64,000 bases of DNA from Dehalobacterium formicoaceticum. GTDB lineage: Bacteria; Bacillota; Dehalobacteriia; Dehalobacteriales; Dehalobacteriaceae. Of this stretch, positions 26,594 to 35,521 are shown piece by piece. The position numbers were made by a program, and so were the translations under genes. Position 1 is the stretch's first letter; each line of letters starts with the position of its first letter. The notes under the pieces were generated by a model. The model made no database searches. It had not been told where the DNA came from and saw only the letters and a program-made list of their open reading frames with translations. The stretch is taken from NCBI RefSeq assembly GCF_002224645.1, contig NZ_CP022121.1:1432501-1496500 (forward strand), written 5' to 3'.

Positions 26594-28228
26594 GTGGAAA
26601 AAGAGGTGAGCCACCTGGATAAGGATTTGGAAAATCCTGCAGAAATTCCATCAGAAGAGCTGACTGAAACACCTTTGGAGTCGGAGGAGGCAAGGGCGGA
26701 AACAATTCCGGAAAAAATCCCGGAATCATCAGAAGCTGAAGCAGAAGCAGCGCAGCCTGAAGAAGAAAACGTCGGACACCCCTTAAAAACAAAAATCAAA
26801 GAGCTGGTAATAAACAAACGAAAATTTCTTATCGCGGGGATAATAATCCTTGTAACTTTTCTTTTGGTTTATTTTGGCATGGCACGATACTATACCCAGC
26901 ACTTTTATTTTCGTACTGAAATCAATGGAATCAATGTTTCCGGAAAGACTCTAGAGGAAGCAAAAATGATCATGACGGCTAAAGTTAAGGAGTATACGTT
27001 AAACATCAAGGAGCGGGATGGAAGGAATGAACAAATAAAGGCGGCTGATGTAGGCTTGGAGAATATTCCGGATGAGGAAATTAAAAAGATTTTTGACAGC
27101 CAGAAGGGTTTTAAGTGGGTCGGATCATTTTTTGCGGGAGAAGAATCCCACAACAAGACTATTGCTTTAAAATATGACGAGAAACTGCTGGATGAAATGA
27201 TAGATCAACTTTCTTGTGTTCAACCGGTCAATATTGTTGAACCGGCAAATCCTACTTTTAAATACGCAGACAGCACCTATGTAATTATTGACGGTGCCCT
27301 GGGCAAAAAAGTGGATCAGAAAATTTTACAGTCAGTTGCGGCTGTCGCCATCAGTAAGATGGAGGCAGAAGTTGATTTGGAAGCAAGGAATTGTTATTTC
27401 AAGCCCCAGTATGATGCCCAGTCCCCTGAAATCATAGCAACTAATGATACCCTTAAGAAATATATCGCAACAAAAATTATTTATTCCAGTGGAGATTGTG
27501 AAAAAACCTTAGACGGCTCCCGGATCAACCAATGGCTGACCGTAGATGAAAATCTCAATATTAATGTGAACGAAGAAATGATGTGGGATTTTATCAATGA
27601 GCTGGCTCAGACCTTTAATACCACCGGCAAGACCAGATCATTTGTCACATCCCCAGGAGAAAGGATCGAAGTCAGCGGCGGTGATTACGGCATGGCACTT
27701 GATAAGGAGCAAGAAAACCACTATTTGATGTCTGTCATTCCCAAAGGGGAGAATGTCACAAAAGAGCCCTTATTTAATCAGATTGTTTTTCCTCAAGGGG
27801 AAAAGGACGGGGGTAATGATTCAGAAAAAAATCCAGGTGATTTAGGGCAAAATGATATCGGAAATACCTATGTAGAAATATCCCTGGAAGAACAGCATAT
27901 CTGGTTCTATAAAGACGGCTCTTTAATCGTGGATGGAGATATTGTGTCGGGGAATGAAAGTAAAAATCACGCCACCCGGACAGGAGTTTATCGCTTGAAA
28001 TATAAATCAAGAAATGTGGTTCTGAAGGGTCCCGATTACGCTGTGCCCGTAGACTATTGGATGCCCTTTGACGGAGGAATCGGGATCCATGATGCCACCT
28101 GGAGAAGCAGATTTGGATCTTCCATATACAAGACCAATGGTTCTCATGGTTGTGTAAATACACCCCATCATGTATCTAAGGAGATCTTCCGGCATATTGA
28201 GCCGGGCACCCCGGTTGTCACTTATTAA
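26594..28228 (+). CDS. Membrane-anchored L,D-transpeptidase (YkuD) with peptidoglycan-binding domains
   Basis: 544 aa from a GTG; a second GTG at 26606 sits better behind GGAAAAAGAG and may be the true start. An acidic Glu/Ser-rich cytoplasmic segment (about 1-65) precedes one membrane helix (FLIAGIIILVTFLLVYFG, about 77-94). Two PG_binding_4-type domains follow (FYFRTEINGINVSGKTLEEAK onward), then the YkuD domain (about 420-544) with the catalytic SHGCVN (Cys520) and the upstream His in GIGIHDATWR. It forms 3-3 cross-links in the wall or anchors proteins to it. Monocistronic. Confidence 0.9.
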   Translation: MEKEVSHLDKDLENPAEIPSEELTETPLESEEARAETIPEKIPESSEAEAEAAQPEEENVGHPLKTKIKELVINKRKFLIAGIIILVTFLLVYFGMARYYTQHFYFRTEINGINVSGKTLEEAKMIMTAKVKEYTLNIKERDGRNEQIKAADVGLENIPDEEIKKIFDSQKGFKWVGSFFAGEESHNKTIALKYDEKLLDEMIDQLSCVQPVNIVEPANPTFKYADSTYVIIDGALGKKVDQKILQSVAAVAISKMEAEVDLEARNCYFKPQYDAQSPEIIATNDTLKKYIATKIIYSSGDCEKTLDGSRINQWLTVDENLNINVNEEMMWDFINELAQTFNTTGKTRSFVTSPGERIEVSGGDYGMALDKEQENHYLMSVIPKGENVTKEPLFNQIVFPQGEKDGGNDSEKNPGDLGQNDIGNTYVEISLEEQHIWFYKDGSLIVDGDIVSGNESKNHATRTGVYRLKYKSRNVVLKGPDYAVPVDYWMPFDGGIGIHDATWRSRFGSSIYKTNGSHGCVNTPHHVSKEIFRHIEPGTPVVTY

Positions 28229-28244
28229 CTTAAAGCTTAACTTA

Positions 28245-28288
28245 AAGCCCCCCAAGGAGACTGCTTCAGCGGGGGGCTTGTTGTTTTT
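28245..28288 (+). terminator. Terminator between the transpeptidase and the YeeE/YedE genes
   Basis: AGCCCCCC (28246-28253) pairs exactly with GGGGGGCT (28271-28278), followed by TGTTGTTTTT. It lies between convergent genes. Confidence 0.8.
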
Positions 28289-28309
28289 GAGGGAGTGAAG
28301 ATTTAAATG

Positions 28310-28726
28310 TTAAATATTAGGGTTGTTTTTAGAGATCAGGGCATATAAATAAGTTCCGATGATGATACCGAGCATGGTAAACAGCCCTAATAATTTACCC
28401 TCTCCGACCTGGGCCAGTGCGGTGCCCGGACAAGCGCCTGACATGGCCCAACCGGTGCCAAAAATGAGTCCGCCATAAATATTGTACTTATTCAATGGTT
28501 TCTTACTGACGGTGATTTCCTGTCCGCGAAACCCTTTATTCCCGGCCAAGGCCAGGATTTTCATCCCGATGGCAGCAGTGACGATGGCAGTGATGATGAC
28601 TAGAGCCAGTTTAAAATCCTGGCCGCTGAACATCGCGTAAATAAGATCATAATCGGAAGCACCAACTCTGCTTAAAGCAAAGCCGAATACGGTTCCAAAT
28701 AGGAGAAAAGCTATTTTCCTGGACAT
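28310..28726 (-). CDS. YeeE/YedE-family sulfur transporter, C-terminal half
   Basis: 138 aa with four membrane helices and the transporter signature GTGWAMSGACPGTALAQVGEG, the second half of the YeeE/YedE (Sulf_transp/TsuA-like) fold, which carries a conserved cysteine. YeeE proteins import thiosulfate. It shares its first base with the last base of the upstream half gene, so the two are coupled and together give a full-length transporter. Confidence 0.85.
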   Translation of the reverse strand: MSRKIAFLLFGTVFGFALSRVGASDYDLIYAMFSGQDFKLALVIITAIVTAAIGMKILALAGNKGFRGQEITVSKKPLNKYNIYGGLIFGTGWAMSGACPGTALAQVGEGKLLGLFTMLGIIIGTYLYALISKNNPNI

Positions 28727-29250
28727 TAAATCACCCCCAAAACCAGCAATCTAAGCAGGTAAACCGTGATCGTTCCGGCAATTAAAAAGGATACCGTCGC
28801 CAACAGGCTGGACAGATGAAAGTTTGCCAGGCCATGGATGCTGTGGCCGGAAGTGCACCCTCCCGCAATACGTGCTCCCACTCCTAAGAGGATGCCGCCG
28901 GAGAGAAACCATAGAGCACTTAGAGCAAAAGGCCATGGGAGAGTTTTCGTAAAGAGACCCATTTCGGGCGTCACAAGACTTAACCCTGCGGTCCGGGCTG
29001 AAATAAAGGCGCCAATCACGATGCCCGCTAGGAAAAAGAATCTCCAGTTGAATATCCGGGCATAAGCTGGTGTGTTCAACCACTTCAGCTTGGTCTTAGG
29101 GACAAATAATTTGACCAGGTTACCAAAACCTGAGGAGACACCAAGGGCAGTGTTCAAAAAATAATACATGGCGGGTACCAGGAGACCAATGAAGATTCCG
29201 CCCAGCCACCAAGGCCAGGGCTCAACAAAAATTGTACTGATCAAATTCAA
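28726..29250 (-). CDS. YeeE/YedE-family sulfur transporter, N-terminal half
   Basis: 174 aa. Membrane protein with the conserved Cys motif GARIAGGCTSGHSIHGLANF. With the following gene it makes a split YeeE/YedE transporter for thiosulfate or another sulfur compound. The presence of sulfide-to-homocysteine genes 3 kb away suggests sulfur supply. GGAGG precedes the start. Confidence 0.87.
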   Translation of the reverse strand: MNLISTIFVEPWPWWLGGIFIGLLVPAMYYFLNTALGVSSGFGNLVKLFVPKTKLKWLNTPAYARIFNWRFFFLAGIVIGAFISARTAGLSLVTPEMGLFTKTLPWPFALSALWFLSGGILLGVGARIAGGCTSGHSIHGLANFHLSSLLATVSFLIAGTITVYLLRLLVLGVI

Positions 29251-29332
29251 CTACACCACCTCCTCATAATGTTGCCCATCCTATCTGGGACAATCGTTGC
29301 ATTTCTTTTTTTGCCCTCACTTTAGTTTCTGA

Positions 29333-30622
29333 TCAATTCCAGACGATATTGATCACCAAGGCAGCGCAAATACCTGCTGCCAAGGCAATCATAAGACCGG
29401 TTTTAATAAAACTCTTTCGGGAGAACCCGGTACTGTTCATAACCACCAGGGTTGCCTGATGGGTTGGAATAACGATAGCAAGACTGGCTCCGGCAGCAAC
29501 CGCCATGAGCAAGGCATCGGCAGTGACAGCAACAGCTCCTGTTTGGTAAAGCTGAATTACCAAGGGCGACATCAGTACTGCTGAAACCGAGTTATCGACA
29601 AAATTTGAAACCAATGCGGTGACAAATAAGACAGACAGAATCAGTAAAAATGGGGGAAAAGAAAGAACCGGGGGAAGAATAAGGTCTGCAACCGTCTGCA
29701 GTGCGCCGATATCAGTCAGGATGTTGGCAATGCTTAACATGCTGCCCAGAAACAGGATAATGGGTATATTGATATTTTCATAAGCAGTTGTCGATGAAAG
29801 GACCCCGGTACCAGGCCAGACAAAAACCACGAAGCCAAAACCAACCGCAGGATGGATCAGCCCAATGCTCGTTAGTATAATCACCGGTATCAATGTTAGG
29901 AGTACAATTCTCGTTTTTCTGGGATTGCGCTTATATGCAGGTTCAATGAGCAGCACATTGGTTTCCGGAAGGTGCTTGTTTTCGGCGTTGGCTGTTGCCT
30001 GACCAAAATTAAAGCCGCATACCTGGCAAAAAAACAAGATAATAAAAGCAATCCCCACCATAACCAGTCCATGAGCGGCAAAGTCAAACATTTTAAATGG
30101 TTCCCCTAAGGATTGCATTCTGAATGTGGAAACGATCAGATTGGAAGCAGTTCCGATTAATGTTACCGAACCGCTGAGAATCGTGATATATACTAAAGCC
30201 ATGCCAACATTGGCTTTACTGTATCCAGCTCTTTGGGCCATTCTTTGTGAGGTAGGGAGCATGATGCCTACTGTGCCCACGTTGTTGACAAATCCCGAAA
30301 CCACTGTCGTTGCAAGCAGCAGTGTCAGAATCTGATTTTTTGGTTTTTTGATTCTCCTGGCGATGCTTTTGCCAAATCCGTTGAGAATGCCAGATTCAAC
30401 GATTCCCGCACTCATAACCAGGACAATAGCAACTGTAAAGAGAGCAGGGGATGAGAAACCGGAAAAAAGGGTGGAGGGCGGTGCGATCTGAAGTAATCCC
30501 AGCAAAAGCAATCCGCTAAAGGCTGCGGCATCAAACCTGATCTTCTCCGAAATCAGAGCATAGAGTATTAATAACAATATCAGCCAGGTTGCTATTTGTT
30601 CCCCATTTAAATCAATCTCCAT
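29333..30622 (-). CDS. SLC13/ArsB-type anion permease
   Basis: 429 aa, about 11 membrane helices, ion-transporter superfamily. Features: FVNNVGTVGIMLPTSQRMA and VSNFVDNSVSAVLMSPLVIQL (paired re-entrant SNNVGT-like loops), and LAIVIPTHQATLVVMNSTGFSR. The regulatory TrkA_C domains seen in the larger sulfate permease-like members are absent. The substrate could be sulfate, dicarboxylate or another oxyanion; proximity to YeeE/YedE favours a sulfur anion, by context only. Confidence 0.8.
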   Translation of the reverse strand: MEIDLNGEQIATWLILLLILYALISEKIRFDAAAFSGLLLLGLLQIAPPSTLFSGFSSPALFTVAIVLVMSAGIVESGILNGFGKSIARRIKKPKNQILTLLLATTVVSGFVNNVGTVGIMLPTSQRMAQRAGYSKANVGMALVYITILSGSVTLIGTASNLIVSTFRMQSLGEPFKMFDFAAHGLVMVGIAFIILFFCQVCGFNFGQATANAENKHLPETNVLLIEPAYKRNPRKTRIVLLTLIPVIILTSIGLIHPAVGFGFVVFVWPGTGVLSSTTAYENINIPIILFLGSMLSIANILTDIGALQTVADLILPPVLSFPPFLLILSVLFVTALVSNFVDNSVSAVLMSPLVIQLYQTGAVAVTADALLMAVAAGASLAIVIPTHQATLVVMNSTGFSRKSFIKTGLMIALAAGICAALVINIVWN

Positions 30623-30904
30623 TTCATATCATTTCCTTTGATGCTTTTTCTTGTTTTGTTTAGTATTGTAACAGGTAAAAGATTAGGGCTATTCTGATTC
30701 GTTCAACAGTTCTATTATCAGCTTATAAAAAGTCTACCATATTTCCTCATTTCAGACAATCTTTCCGATGGAAGGGATATCCCCTTGTGGATAATATCAT
30801 CCAATCATGCCGATTGAGTTAGAGGGATTATAAAAATTGTCAGTTCGACTTGAGTTGAAGGTAGATTATTACATATGGATCATCTGACCCACTGGTACAC
30901 TGGT
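30623..30904. other. Intergenic region upstream of the permease
   Basis: No gene is seen. It must contain the permease promoter on the minus strand. A near-palindrome, GGAAGGGATATCCCCTTG (30770-30787), is the only ordered element and could be an operator. Confidence 0.4.
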
Positions 30905-30951
30905 TAAAAAAACCCTGCACCCCTTGTTTAAACAAGGATTACAGGGTTTTT
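30905..30951 (-). terminator. Terminator of guaA
   Basis: Read on the minus strand, AAACCCTGTAATCCTTG pairs with CAAGGGGTGCAGGGTTT around TTTAAA and runs into T residues. It ends about six bases after the guaA stop. Confidence 0.8.
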
Positions 30952-30956
30952 ATTTA

Positions 30957-32264
30957 TTATTCCCACTCAATTGTCGCGCAAGGTTTTGGACTCAAATCAT
31001 AGCAAACCCGGTTTACATTGGGTACCTCGTTCAAAATCCGGTCTGTGATTTTCAGTAGAATCGGCCATTCAATTTGTTCGATACTGGCAGTCATGGCATC
31101 AATGGTGTTAATCGCCCGAATGATAACAGGATATTCGAAACTCCGGGCATCATTCTTGATACCTACGGATTTAAAGTCCGGCACAATCGTAAAATATTGC
31201 CATACCTTTTTATTCAAACCGGCAATTTTAAACTCTTCCCGCAAAATAGCATCGGATTCCCTTACCGCTTCCAGACGGTCCTTGGTGATGGCGCCGAGGC
31301 AGCGCACGCCTAGTCCCGGTCCCGGGAAAGGTTGACGGTACACCATTTCTTCCGGCAGACCAAGTTCAAGGCCGCAGGCCCTGACCTCATCCTTAAAGAG
31401 ATGAAAAAGAGGTTCTACCAGCTCGAATTTTAAGTCTTCGGGCAAACCACCCACGTTATGATGGGATTTTACAATAGCGGCCGTCTTAGTTCCGCTTTCG
31501 ACGATATCAGGATAGATTGTTCCTTGAGCCAGGAAATCGATACCTTCCAATTTTCGAGCTTCTTCTTCAAATACGCGAATAAATTCGGCACCGATGATTT
31601 TTCTTTTTTCCTCGGGATCTGCGATATTTTCCAATTTATTCAGGAAACGCTCACTGGCATCAACGTAGACCAGGTTTGCATCCATTTGATTTTTGAATAC
31701 TTCAATGACGCTTTCCGACTCATCCTTGCGCATCAGACCATGATTGACATGAACGCATACCAGTTGTTTGCCGATGGCCTTGATCAGTAAGGCAGCGACA
31801 ACGGAGCTGTCCACGCCCCCGGAGAGGGCAAGTAAAACCTTCTTATCACCCACTTGTTTTTTGATCAGATCGATTTGGTCATCAATGAAGTTTTTCATAT
31901 TCCAATTTGTTTCTGCCCTGCAGATATCAAAGAGAAAGGATTTTAGCACTTCCCTGGTTTCCGCTTCTGTTTCCGGCCAGCTTTCTCTTTTATTTTCACC
32001 CTTGGCCAGCTGATGATTGACGGCCAGGATCGGATAACCGGCATCGTAGATGGCATGGTTTGTGTCAATTGGGACTCCGCCAATGAGATTGTTTTTGCCC
32101 CCGTTGATGATGATGCCCTTTACGTTTGGTAATTGGGAAAGCTTATCCAATGAAATGTCATGGGGATGAATTTCACTATATACACCAAGGTCACGGATCA
32201 TCCTGGCAATGACTGTGTTTATTTGGCTGCCTAAATCCAAAATGACAATCATATCCTGTTTCAT
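30957..32264 (-). CDS. guaA: GMP synthase with a deleted glutaminase centre
   Basis: 435 aa from the ATG at 32264, which follows CAGGAGGACAAG; normal GuaA is about 510-520 aa. The N-terminus starts as usual (IVILDLGSQINTVIARMIRDLGVYSEIHPHDIS, IIINGGKNN), but after GYPILAVNHQLAKG it jumps to ETREVLKSFLFDIC, skipping the GICYG nucleophile Cys and the HPE His/Glu pair. The synthetase half is complete: LALSGGVDSSVVAALLIKAIG, VHVNHGLMRKDES, ESGTKTAAIVKSHHNVGGLPEDL, RQPFPGPGLGVRCLGA and the C-terminal KPCATIEWE. It should adenylate XMP but depend on free ammonia or a separate amidotransferase. Confidence 0.93.
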   Translation of the reverse strand: MKQDMIVILDLGSQINTVIARMIRDLGVYSEIHPHDISLDKLSQLPNVKGIIINGGKNNLIGGVPIDTNHAIYDAGYPILAVNHQLAKGENKRESWPETEAETREVLKSFLFDICRAETNWNMKNFIDDQIDLIKKQVGDKKVLLALSGGVDSSVVAALLIKAIGKQLVCVHVNHGLMRKDESESVIEVFKNQMDANLVYVDASERFLNKLENIADPEEKRKIIGAEFIRVFEEEARKLEGIDFLAQGTIYPDIVESGTKTAAIVKSHHNVGGLPEDLKFELVEPLFHLFKDEVRACGLELGLPEEMVYRQPFPGPGLGVRCLGAITKDRLEAVRESDAILREEFKIAGLNKKVWQYFTIVPDFKSVGIKNDARSFEYPVIIRAINTIDAMTASIEQIEWPILLKITDRILNEVPNVNRVCYDLSPKPCATIEWE

Positions 32265-32453
32265 CTTGTCCTCCTGAAAAAGATTTATTTTTATCCTACG
32301 ATTATAGCACTGTGGAGTTAACCTCACAAGATCAGTTGCTATGCTGGATTCAAAGAAACTTAAAAATATGTAAAATAATTCGTAAGGGTATTCGTTTATT
32401 TTATATTTTGTTATAATAGTGAGATATTCGCTTGTATCGAGGAGAATCCCTGT

Positions 32454-33215
32454 ATGTTTAACAATCAATTATTAAGCCGCATCTTGGATATTGGGGAACA
32501 AATGCTGATCAGCGGAGCTGAAATCAGCCGTGTCGAGGATTCCATCAGCCGAATGTGCATAGCTTATCAGGTCAAAAGGGTCGATGTATTAACCATTACG
32601 TCGGTGATCCAGGTATCCGTGCATTTAGAGAATGGTGAAGTATTCACTCAAAGCAGAAGAATTCGGGCGTACGCTACCAACTTAAACAAATTAGACAAGT
32701 TGAACAAGCTATCCCGGAATATTTGCAGCTCCTTACCGGATTTAGAGTATATTGACAAAGAGTTGGAAGAAATCAACAAGGAGCAACCTTATTCCCAATA
32801 TGCTCATTATTTGATTTATGCCTTGGTCGCCGGTTCTTTCACCATCTTCTTTGGCGGAAATATGGCCGATGGTTTGGCATCTGCCATGATTGGGATGCTT
32901 TTAAAATTCTTGGTTAATGCTGCCCAAAAAGTGGATAAAAATTTACTTATGATCAATATTTTCTGTTCTTTTGCCGTTGGTGCTGTGGCTATTTTCGCTG
33001 TTCAATGGGGGTTTGGCAATAATTTGGAGAAAATTTTAATCGGAAATATCATGTTGATGATTCCCGGATTAGCCCTGACCACTTCGATTCGGGATATGAT
33101 CAGCGGTGACACCATATCCGGCTTGCTGCGATTTAGTGAAGCCATTTTACTAGCAACATCTATTGCTCTTGGCTTTGGACTTGCCGAGATCCTTTTTGGA
33201 GGTAGATTGGTATGA
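32454..33215 (+). CDS. ThrE-type threonine/serine exporter, DUF1212 subunit
   Basis: 253 aa. The N-terminal DUF1212 part (ILDIGEQMLISGAEISRVEDSISRMC...YQVKRVDVLTITSVIQVSVH) is followed by five helices (HYLIYALVAGSFTIFFGGNMADGLASA, NIMLMIPGLALTTSIRDMISGDTISGLLR). In Corynebacterium ThrE both halves are one protein; in Firmicutes they are split as here. The gene overlaps the next by 4 bp. A TATAAT box (32412-32417) and GAGGAG site precede it. Confidence 0.88.
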   Translation: MFNNQLLSRILDIGEQMLISGAEISRVEDSISRMCIAYQVKRVDVLTITSVIQVSVHLENGEVFTQSRRIRAYATNLNKLDKLNKLSRNICSSLPDLEYIDKELEEINKEQPYSQYAHYLIYALVAGSFTIFFGGNMADGLASAMIGMLLKFLVNAAQKVDKNLLMINIFCSFAVGAVAIFAVQWGFGNNLEKILIGNIMLMIPGLALTTSIRDMISGDTISGLLRFSEAILLATSIALGFGLAEILFGGRLV

Positions 33216-33673
33216 TGAGTATAATTCAAATCTTTACAGCTTTTCTAGCTGCACTAGGTTTTGCCATGCTTTATAATGTTCGGGGGATTAAGCTGCTGTA
33301 TGCGGCGATCGGCGGATTATTATCCTGGTCAGTCAATCTCTTGGCGGGGTATTGGCTGCATCATGAGGCGTTTCAATTCTTCATCGCTGCTTTTTCAGTG
33401 ACCATCTATGCTGAAATCTGCGCCCGCATAAATAAAACCCCAACAACCACTTTTTTACCGGCTTCAATTATTCCTCTCGTACCCGGAGGGGCTTTATATT
33501 ACTCGATGCAGTATGCAGTTAATAGCATGCTGGATGAGTTTCTTAGCAGGTCTTTATATACGGCCTCTCTGGCTATCGCTATAGCAGCGGGCATTTTGCT
33601 GGCCTCTTCTATTTGGAAAGTATGGCTGACGGCGCTGAATTTTTTGGAATCCGGTCTGAAGCGTTACAAATAA
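33212..33673 (+). CDS. ThrE-type exporter, DUF3815 subunit
   Basis: 153 aa, four or five membrane helices, with PATTFLPASIIPLVPGGALYYSM-like core (reads TTTFLPASIIPLVPGGALYY). It completes the split threonine/serine exporter with the preceding gene, to which it is coupled by a 4-bp overlap. Substrate is inferred from the family. Confidence 0.85.
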   Translation: MMSIIQIFTAFLAALGFAMLYNVRGIKLLYAAIGGLLSWSVNLLAGYWLHHEAFQFFIAAFSVTIYAEICARINKTPTTTFLPASIIPLVPGGALYYSMQYAVNSMLDEFLSRSLYTASLAIAIAAGILLASSIWKVWLTALNFLESGLKRYK

Positions 33674-33689
33674 TGACTGATTTTGGGAC

Positions 33690-33719
33690 TTGACAAGTAT
33701 AGGAAGATATGATTATGAT
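33690..33719 (+). promoter_or_regulatory. Promoter of the dapA leader
   Basis: TTGACA (33690-33695), 18-bp spacer, TATGAT (33714-33719), about ten bases before the riboswitch. Confidence 0.75.
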
Positions 33720-33728
33720 AGGACTTAA

Positions 33729-33905
33729 TATCATAGATAGAGGTGCATTATGCAATCAGTAGCCAAAACAGTTGTCGGGTTTACGCAAGACCTGTGTTTT
33801 GGGGAAAGGTGCCGATGCCGAAGCCGGTCTTCATTGCAGGTGGATTGGCTGGGGGGACAAAATAAGATTTGTTCAACTGCCGCAGTTGCGGAGAGCTATC
33901 TACAT
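33729..33905 (+). promoter_or_regulatory. Lysine riboswitch (L box)
   Basis: Conserved L-box pieces appear in order: GATAGAGGTGCA (33735-33746) with P1 partner GAGAGCTATC (33891-33900), GGGGAAAGGTGCCGATGCCGAAG (33800-33822), GGCTGGGGGGA (33847-33857) and GCCGCAGTTGCGGAGAG (33879-33895). It is followed by a terminator and dapA, the first enzyme of the lysine branch, so lysine should switch dapA off. Confidence 0.92.
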
Positions 33906-33940
33906 TACAGGTATGATTAGCAATATTCATATAGGTAATT

Positions 33941-33982
33941 TAGCAGCTGACTTCGGATCAGCTGCTTTTATGTTTTTATACT
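33941..33982 (+). terminator. Lysine-riboswitch terminator
   Basis: AGCAGCTGA (33942-33950) pairs with TCAGCTGCT (33958-33966) around CTTCGGA; TTTATGTTTTT follows. Confidence 0.85.
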
Positions 33983-33997
33983 TTTAGAAAGTAACTA

Positions 33998-34050
33998 GTG
34001 CTTCTGCTGCCATAGGCTTGGCGCAAACTAAATTTTCTAGTTAAAGGAGA
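33998..34050 (+). repeat. Diverged palindromic repeat, copy 1
   Basis: The stretch GCTTCTGCTGCCATAGGCTTGGCGCAAACTAAATTTT-like (given in parts: GCTTCTGCTGCCATAGGCTT, GGCGCAAACTAAATTTT) resembles 37132-37195 (GCTTCCGCTAGCCAACGGCTTAGCG). Both contain a GCYRSCC...GGCTTRGC inverted repeat and sit just upstream of a gene. Confidence 0.4.
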
Positions 34051-34057
34051 TGCTCGC

Positions 34058-34954
34058 ATGGAAATGAAAAAGAAAAATGTTTTTAAAGGCATTGCTACAG
34101 CTCTCATTACACCTATGGATGAACAAGGCGTTAATTATGAACAGTTTGGGAAAATAATTGATTGGCAAATTGCAGAAGGAATTGATGCCCTGGTGATTTG
34201 CGGTACCACAGGTGAGTCCTCAACCCTGAGCGATGATGAACACAGAAAAGTCATTGAATTTGCCATTCAGCAGGCAGCTGGCAAGGTGCCCATCATAGCA
34301 GGCACAGGCAGCAATGACACCGCTTATGCTCTGGACCTTACCCAGCATGCTTGTGCAGCCGGTGCGGATGCGCTGCTGATTATCACCCCATACTATAACA
34401 AGGCAACGCAAAAAGGTTTAATCAAAATGTTTACTCAAATTGCCGATCAGAGTACAAAGCCTATCATTGTTTACAACGTGCCTTCAAGAACGGGTGTGAA
34501 TATTGAACCTGCCACCTACGCGGAATTAGCTGAACATGAAAATATCGTAGGCATCAAAGAAGCAAACGGCAATATTTCAAAAATTGTGGAAACCATGTCT
34601 TTGGTACACGGCAAGCTGGATTTGTATACCGGTAATGATGATCAGATTGTGCCTTTGATGTCCCTGGGTGGAGTGGGGGGCATTTCCGTAATCTCCAACA
34701 TTATGCCGGCAAAGACACGGGAGATTTGTACTCGTTTCTTCAATGGTGATCTTACCGGCAGCGCTGAATTGCAATGCCAGCTTTATCCTCTTATCAATGC
34801 ACTGTTTTCAGAGGTAAACCCCATTCCTGTAAAAGCGGGGATGGCAGCCATGGGTTTCTGTAAGGATTATCTCAGATCACCCCTTACTCCTATGGAGGAA
34901 GCAAACCGTGAGAAACTGCTCATACAGATGAGAGCATGGGGATTAGACGTATAA
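34058..34954 (+). CDS. dapA: 4-Hydroxy-tetrahydrodipicolinate synthase
   Basis: 298 aa (beta/alpha)8 aldolase condensing pyruvate with aspartate semialdehyde. Visible are GTTGESSTLSDDEH, the Tyr of ITPYYNKATQKG, VYNVPSRTGVNI, and the Schiff-base Lys in IVGIKEANGN. GGAGATG precedes the ATG. It is controlled by the lysine riboswitch at 33729. Aspartate semialdehyde is also the substrate of the homocysteine genes at 23.3 kb, so the two routes share a precursor. Confidence 0.96.
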   Translation: MEMKKKNVFKGIATALITPMDEQGVNYEQFGKIIDWQIAEGIDALVICGTTGESSTLSDDEHRKVIEFAIQQAAGKVPIIAGTGSNDTAYALDLTQHACAAGADALLIITPYYNKATQKGLIKMFTQIADQSTKPIIVYNVPSRTGVNIEPATYAELAEHENIVGIKEANGNISKIVETMSLVHGKLDLYTGNDDQIVPLMSLGGVGGISVISNIMPAKTREICTRFFNGDLTGSAELQCQLYPLINALFSEVNPIPVKAGMAAMGFCKDYLRSPLTPMEEANREKLLIQMRAWGLDV

Positions 34955-35038
34955 GAATGAGCAGAAATCATGGCCTGAGAAAGATCTGGTACATTGACAT
35001 TGAGTAGTGATCATTGTATATTCATATTGAGGTGATTT

Positions 35039-35455
35039 ATGATGTCTGATAATGTACTAAGTCTAATAGATAAAAACATTAAGTGCTCCTGCAGGGGCTA
35101 TAACCTTGATAAGCTCATCCAGCCAAACGTTTTAACAATCCTTGCCCAACAAGATCTTCATGGATATATGATAATCCAGGAATTGGAGAAAAAGAATTTA
35201 TTTAATGACGAAAAATTGGACAACACTGGGGTTTATCGAGCGTTGAAGACCTTGGAAGATCGGGGAATGGTTTGTTCTGAATGGCTCTTTGATGATGCCG
35301 GTCCCGCGAAGAAAAACTATAAAATCACCGACAAAGGTATTGAATGCCTGCAAACGTGGATTTCTACCCTGGAGGATTATAAAAAGTCTATTGAAAATAT
35401 CATAGCAGACGCAAAAAATGTATTGCTGCAAGACGACCATCATCAAAAATCATAA
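35039..35455 (+). CDS. PadR-family transcriptional regulator
   Basis: 138 aa. A leader with CSCRGYNLDKLIQPNVL (two cysteines) is followed by the PadR winged helix: ILAQQDLHGYMIIQELEKKNLF, LDNTGVYRALKTLEDRGMVCSEW, KKNYKITDKGIECLQTWISTLEDYKKSI. GAGGTG sits before two adjacent ATGs. Regulated gene unknown; dapA ends 85 bases upstream and a terminator follows. Confidence 0.85.
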   Translation: MMSDNVLSLIDKNIKCSCRGYNLDKLIQPNVLTILAQQDLHGYMIIQELEKKNLFNDEKLDNTGVYRALKTLEDRGMVCSEWLFDDAGPAKKNYKITDKGIECLQTWISTLEDYKKSIENIIADAKNVLLQDDHHQKS

Positions 35456-35460
35456 AACGC

Positions 35461-35508
35461 CTAAAAAGACCCATGGTTCTTATGAATTGTGGTTCTTTTT
35501 TTATTTGG
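35461..35508 (+). terminator. Probable terminator after the PadR gene
   Basis: AAAAAGACCCATGGTTCTT and GAATTGTGGTTCTTTTTTT form an imperfect stem followed by a seven-T run. Confidence 0.55.
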
Positions 35509-35521
35509 ACAAAGGAAAACT

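Noticed and set aside
26580-26817. Minus-strand Ser/Leu-rich frames over the transpeptidase start
   Set aside because: These are shadows of the Glu-rich repeat of the transpeptidase cytoplasmic segment.
33772-33987. 71-codon frame between ThrE and dapA
   Set aside because: It lies inside the lysine riboswitch and its terminator and resembles no protein.
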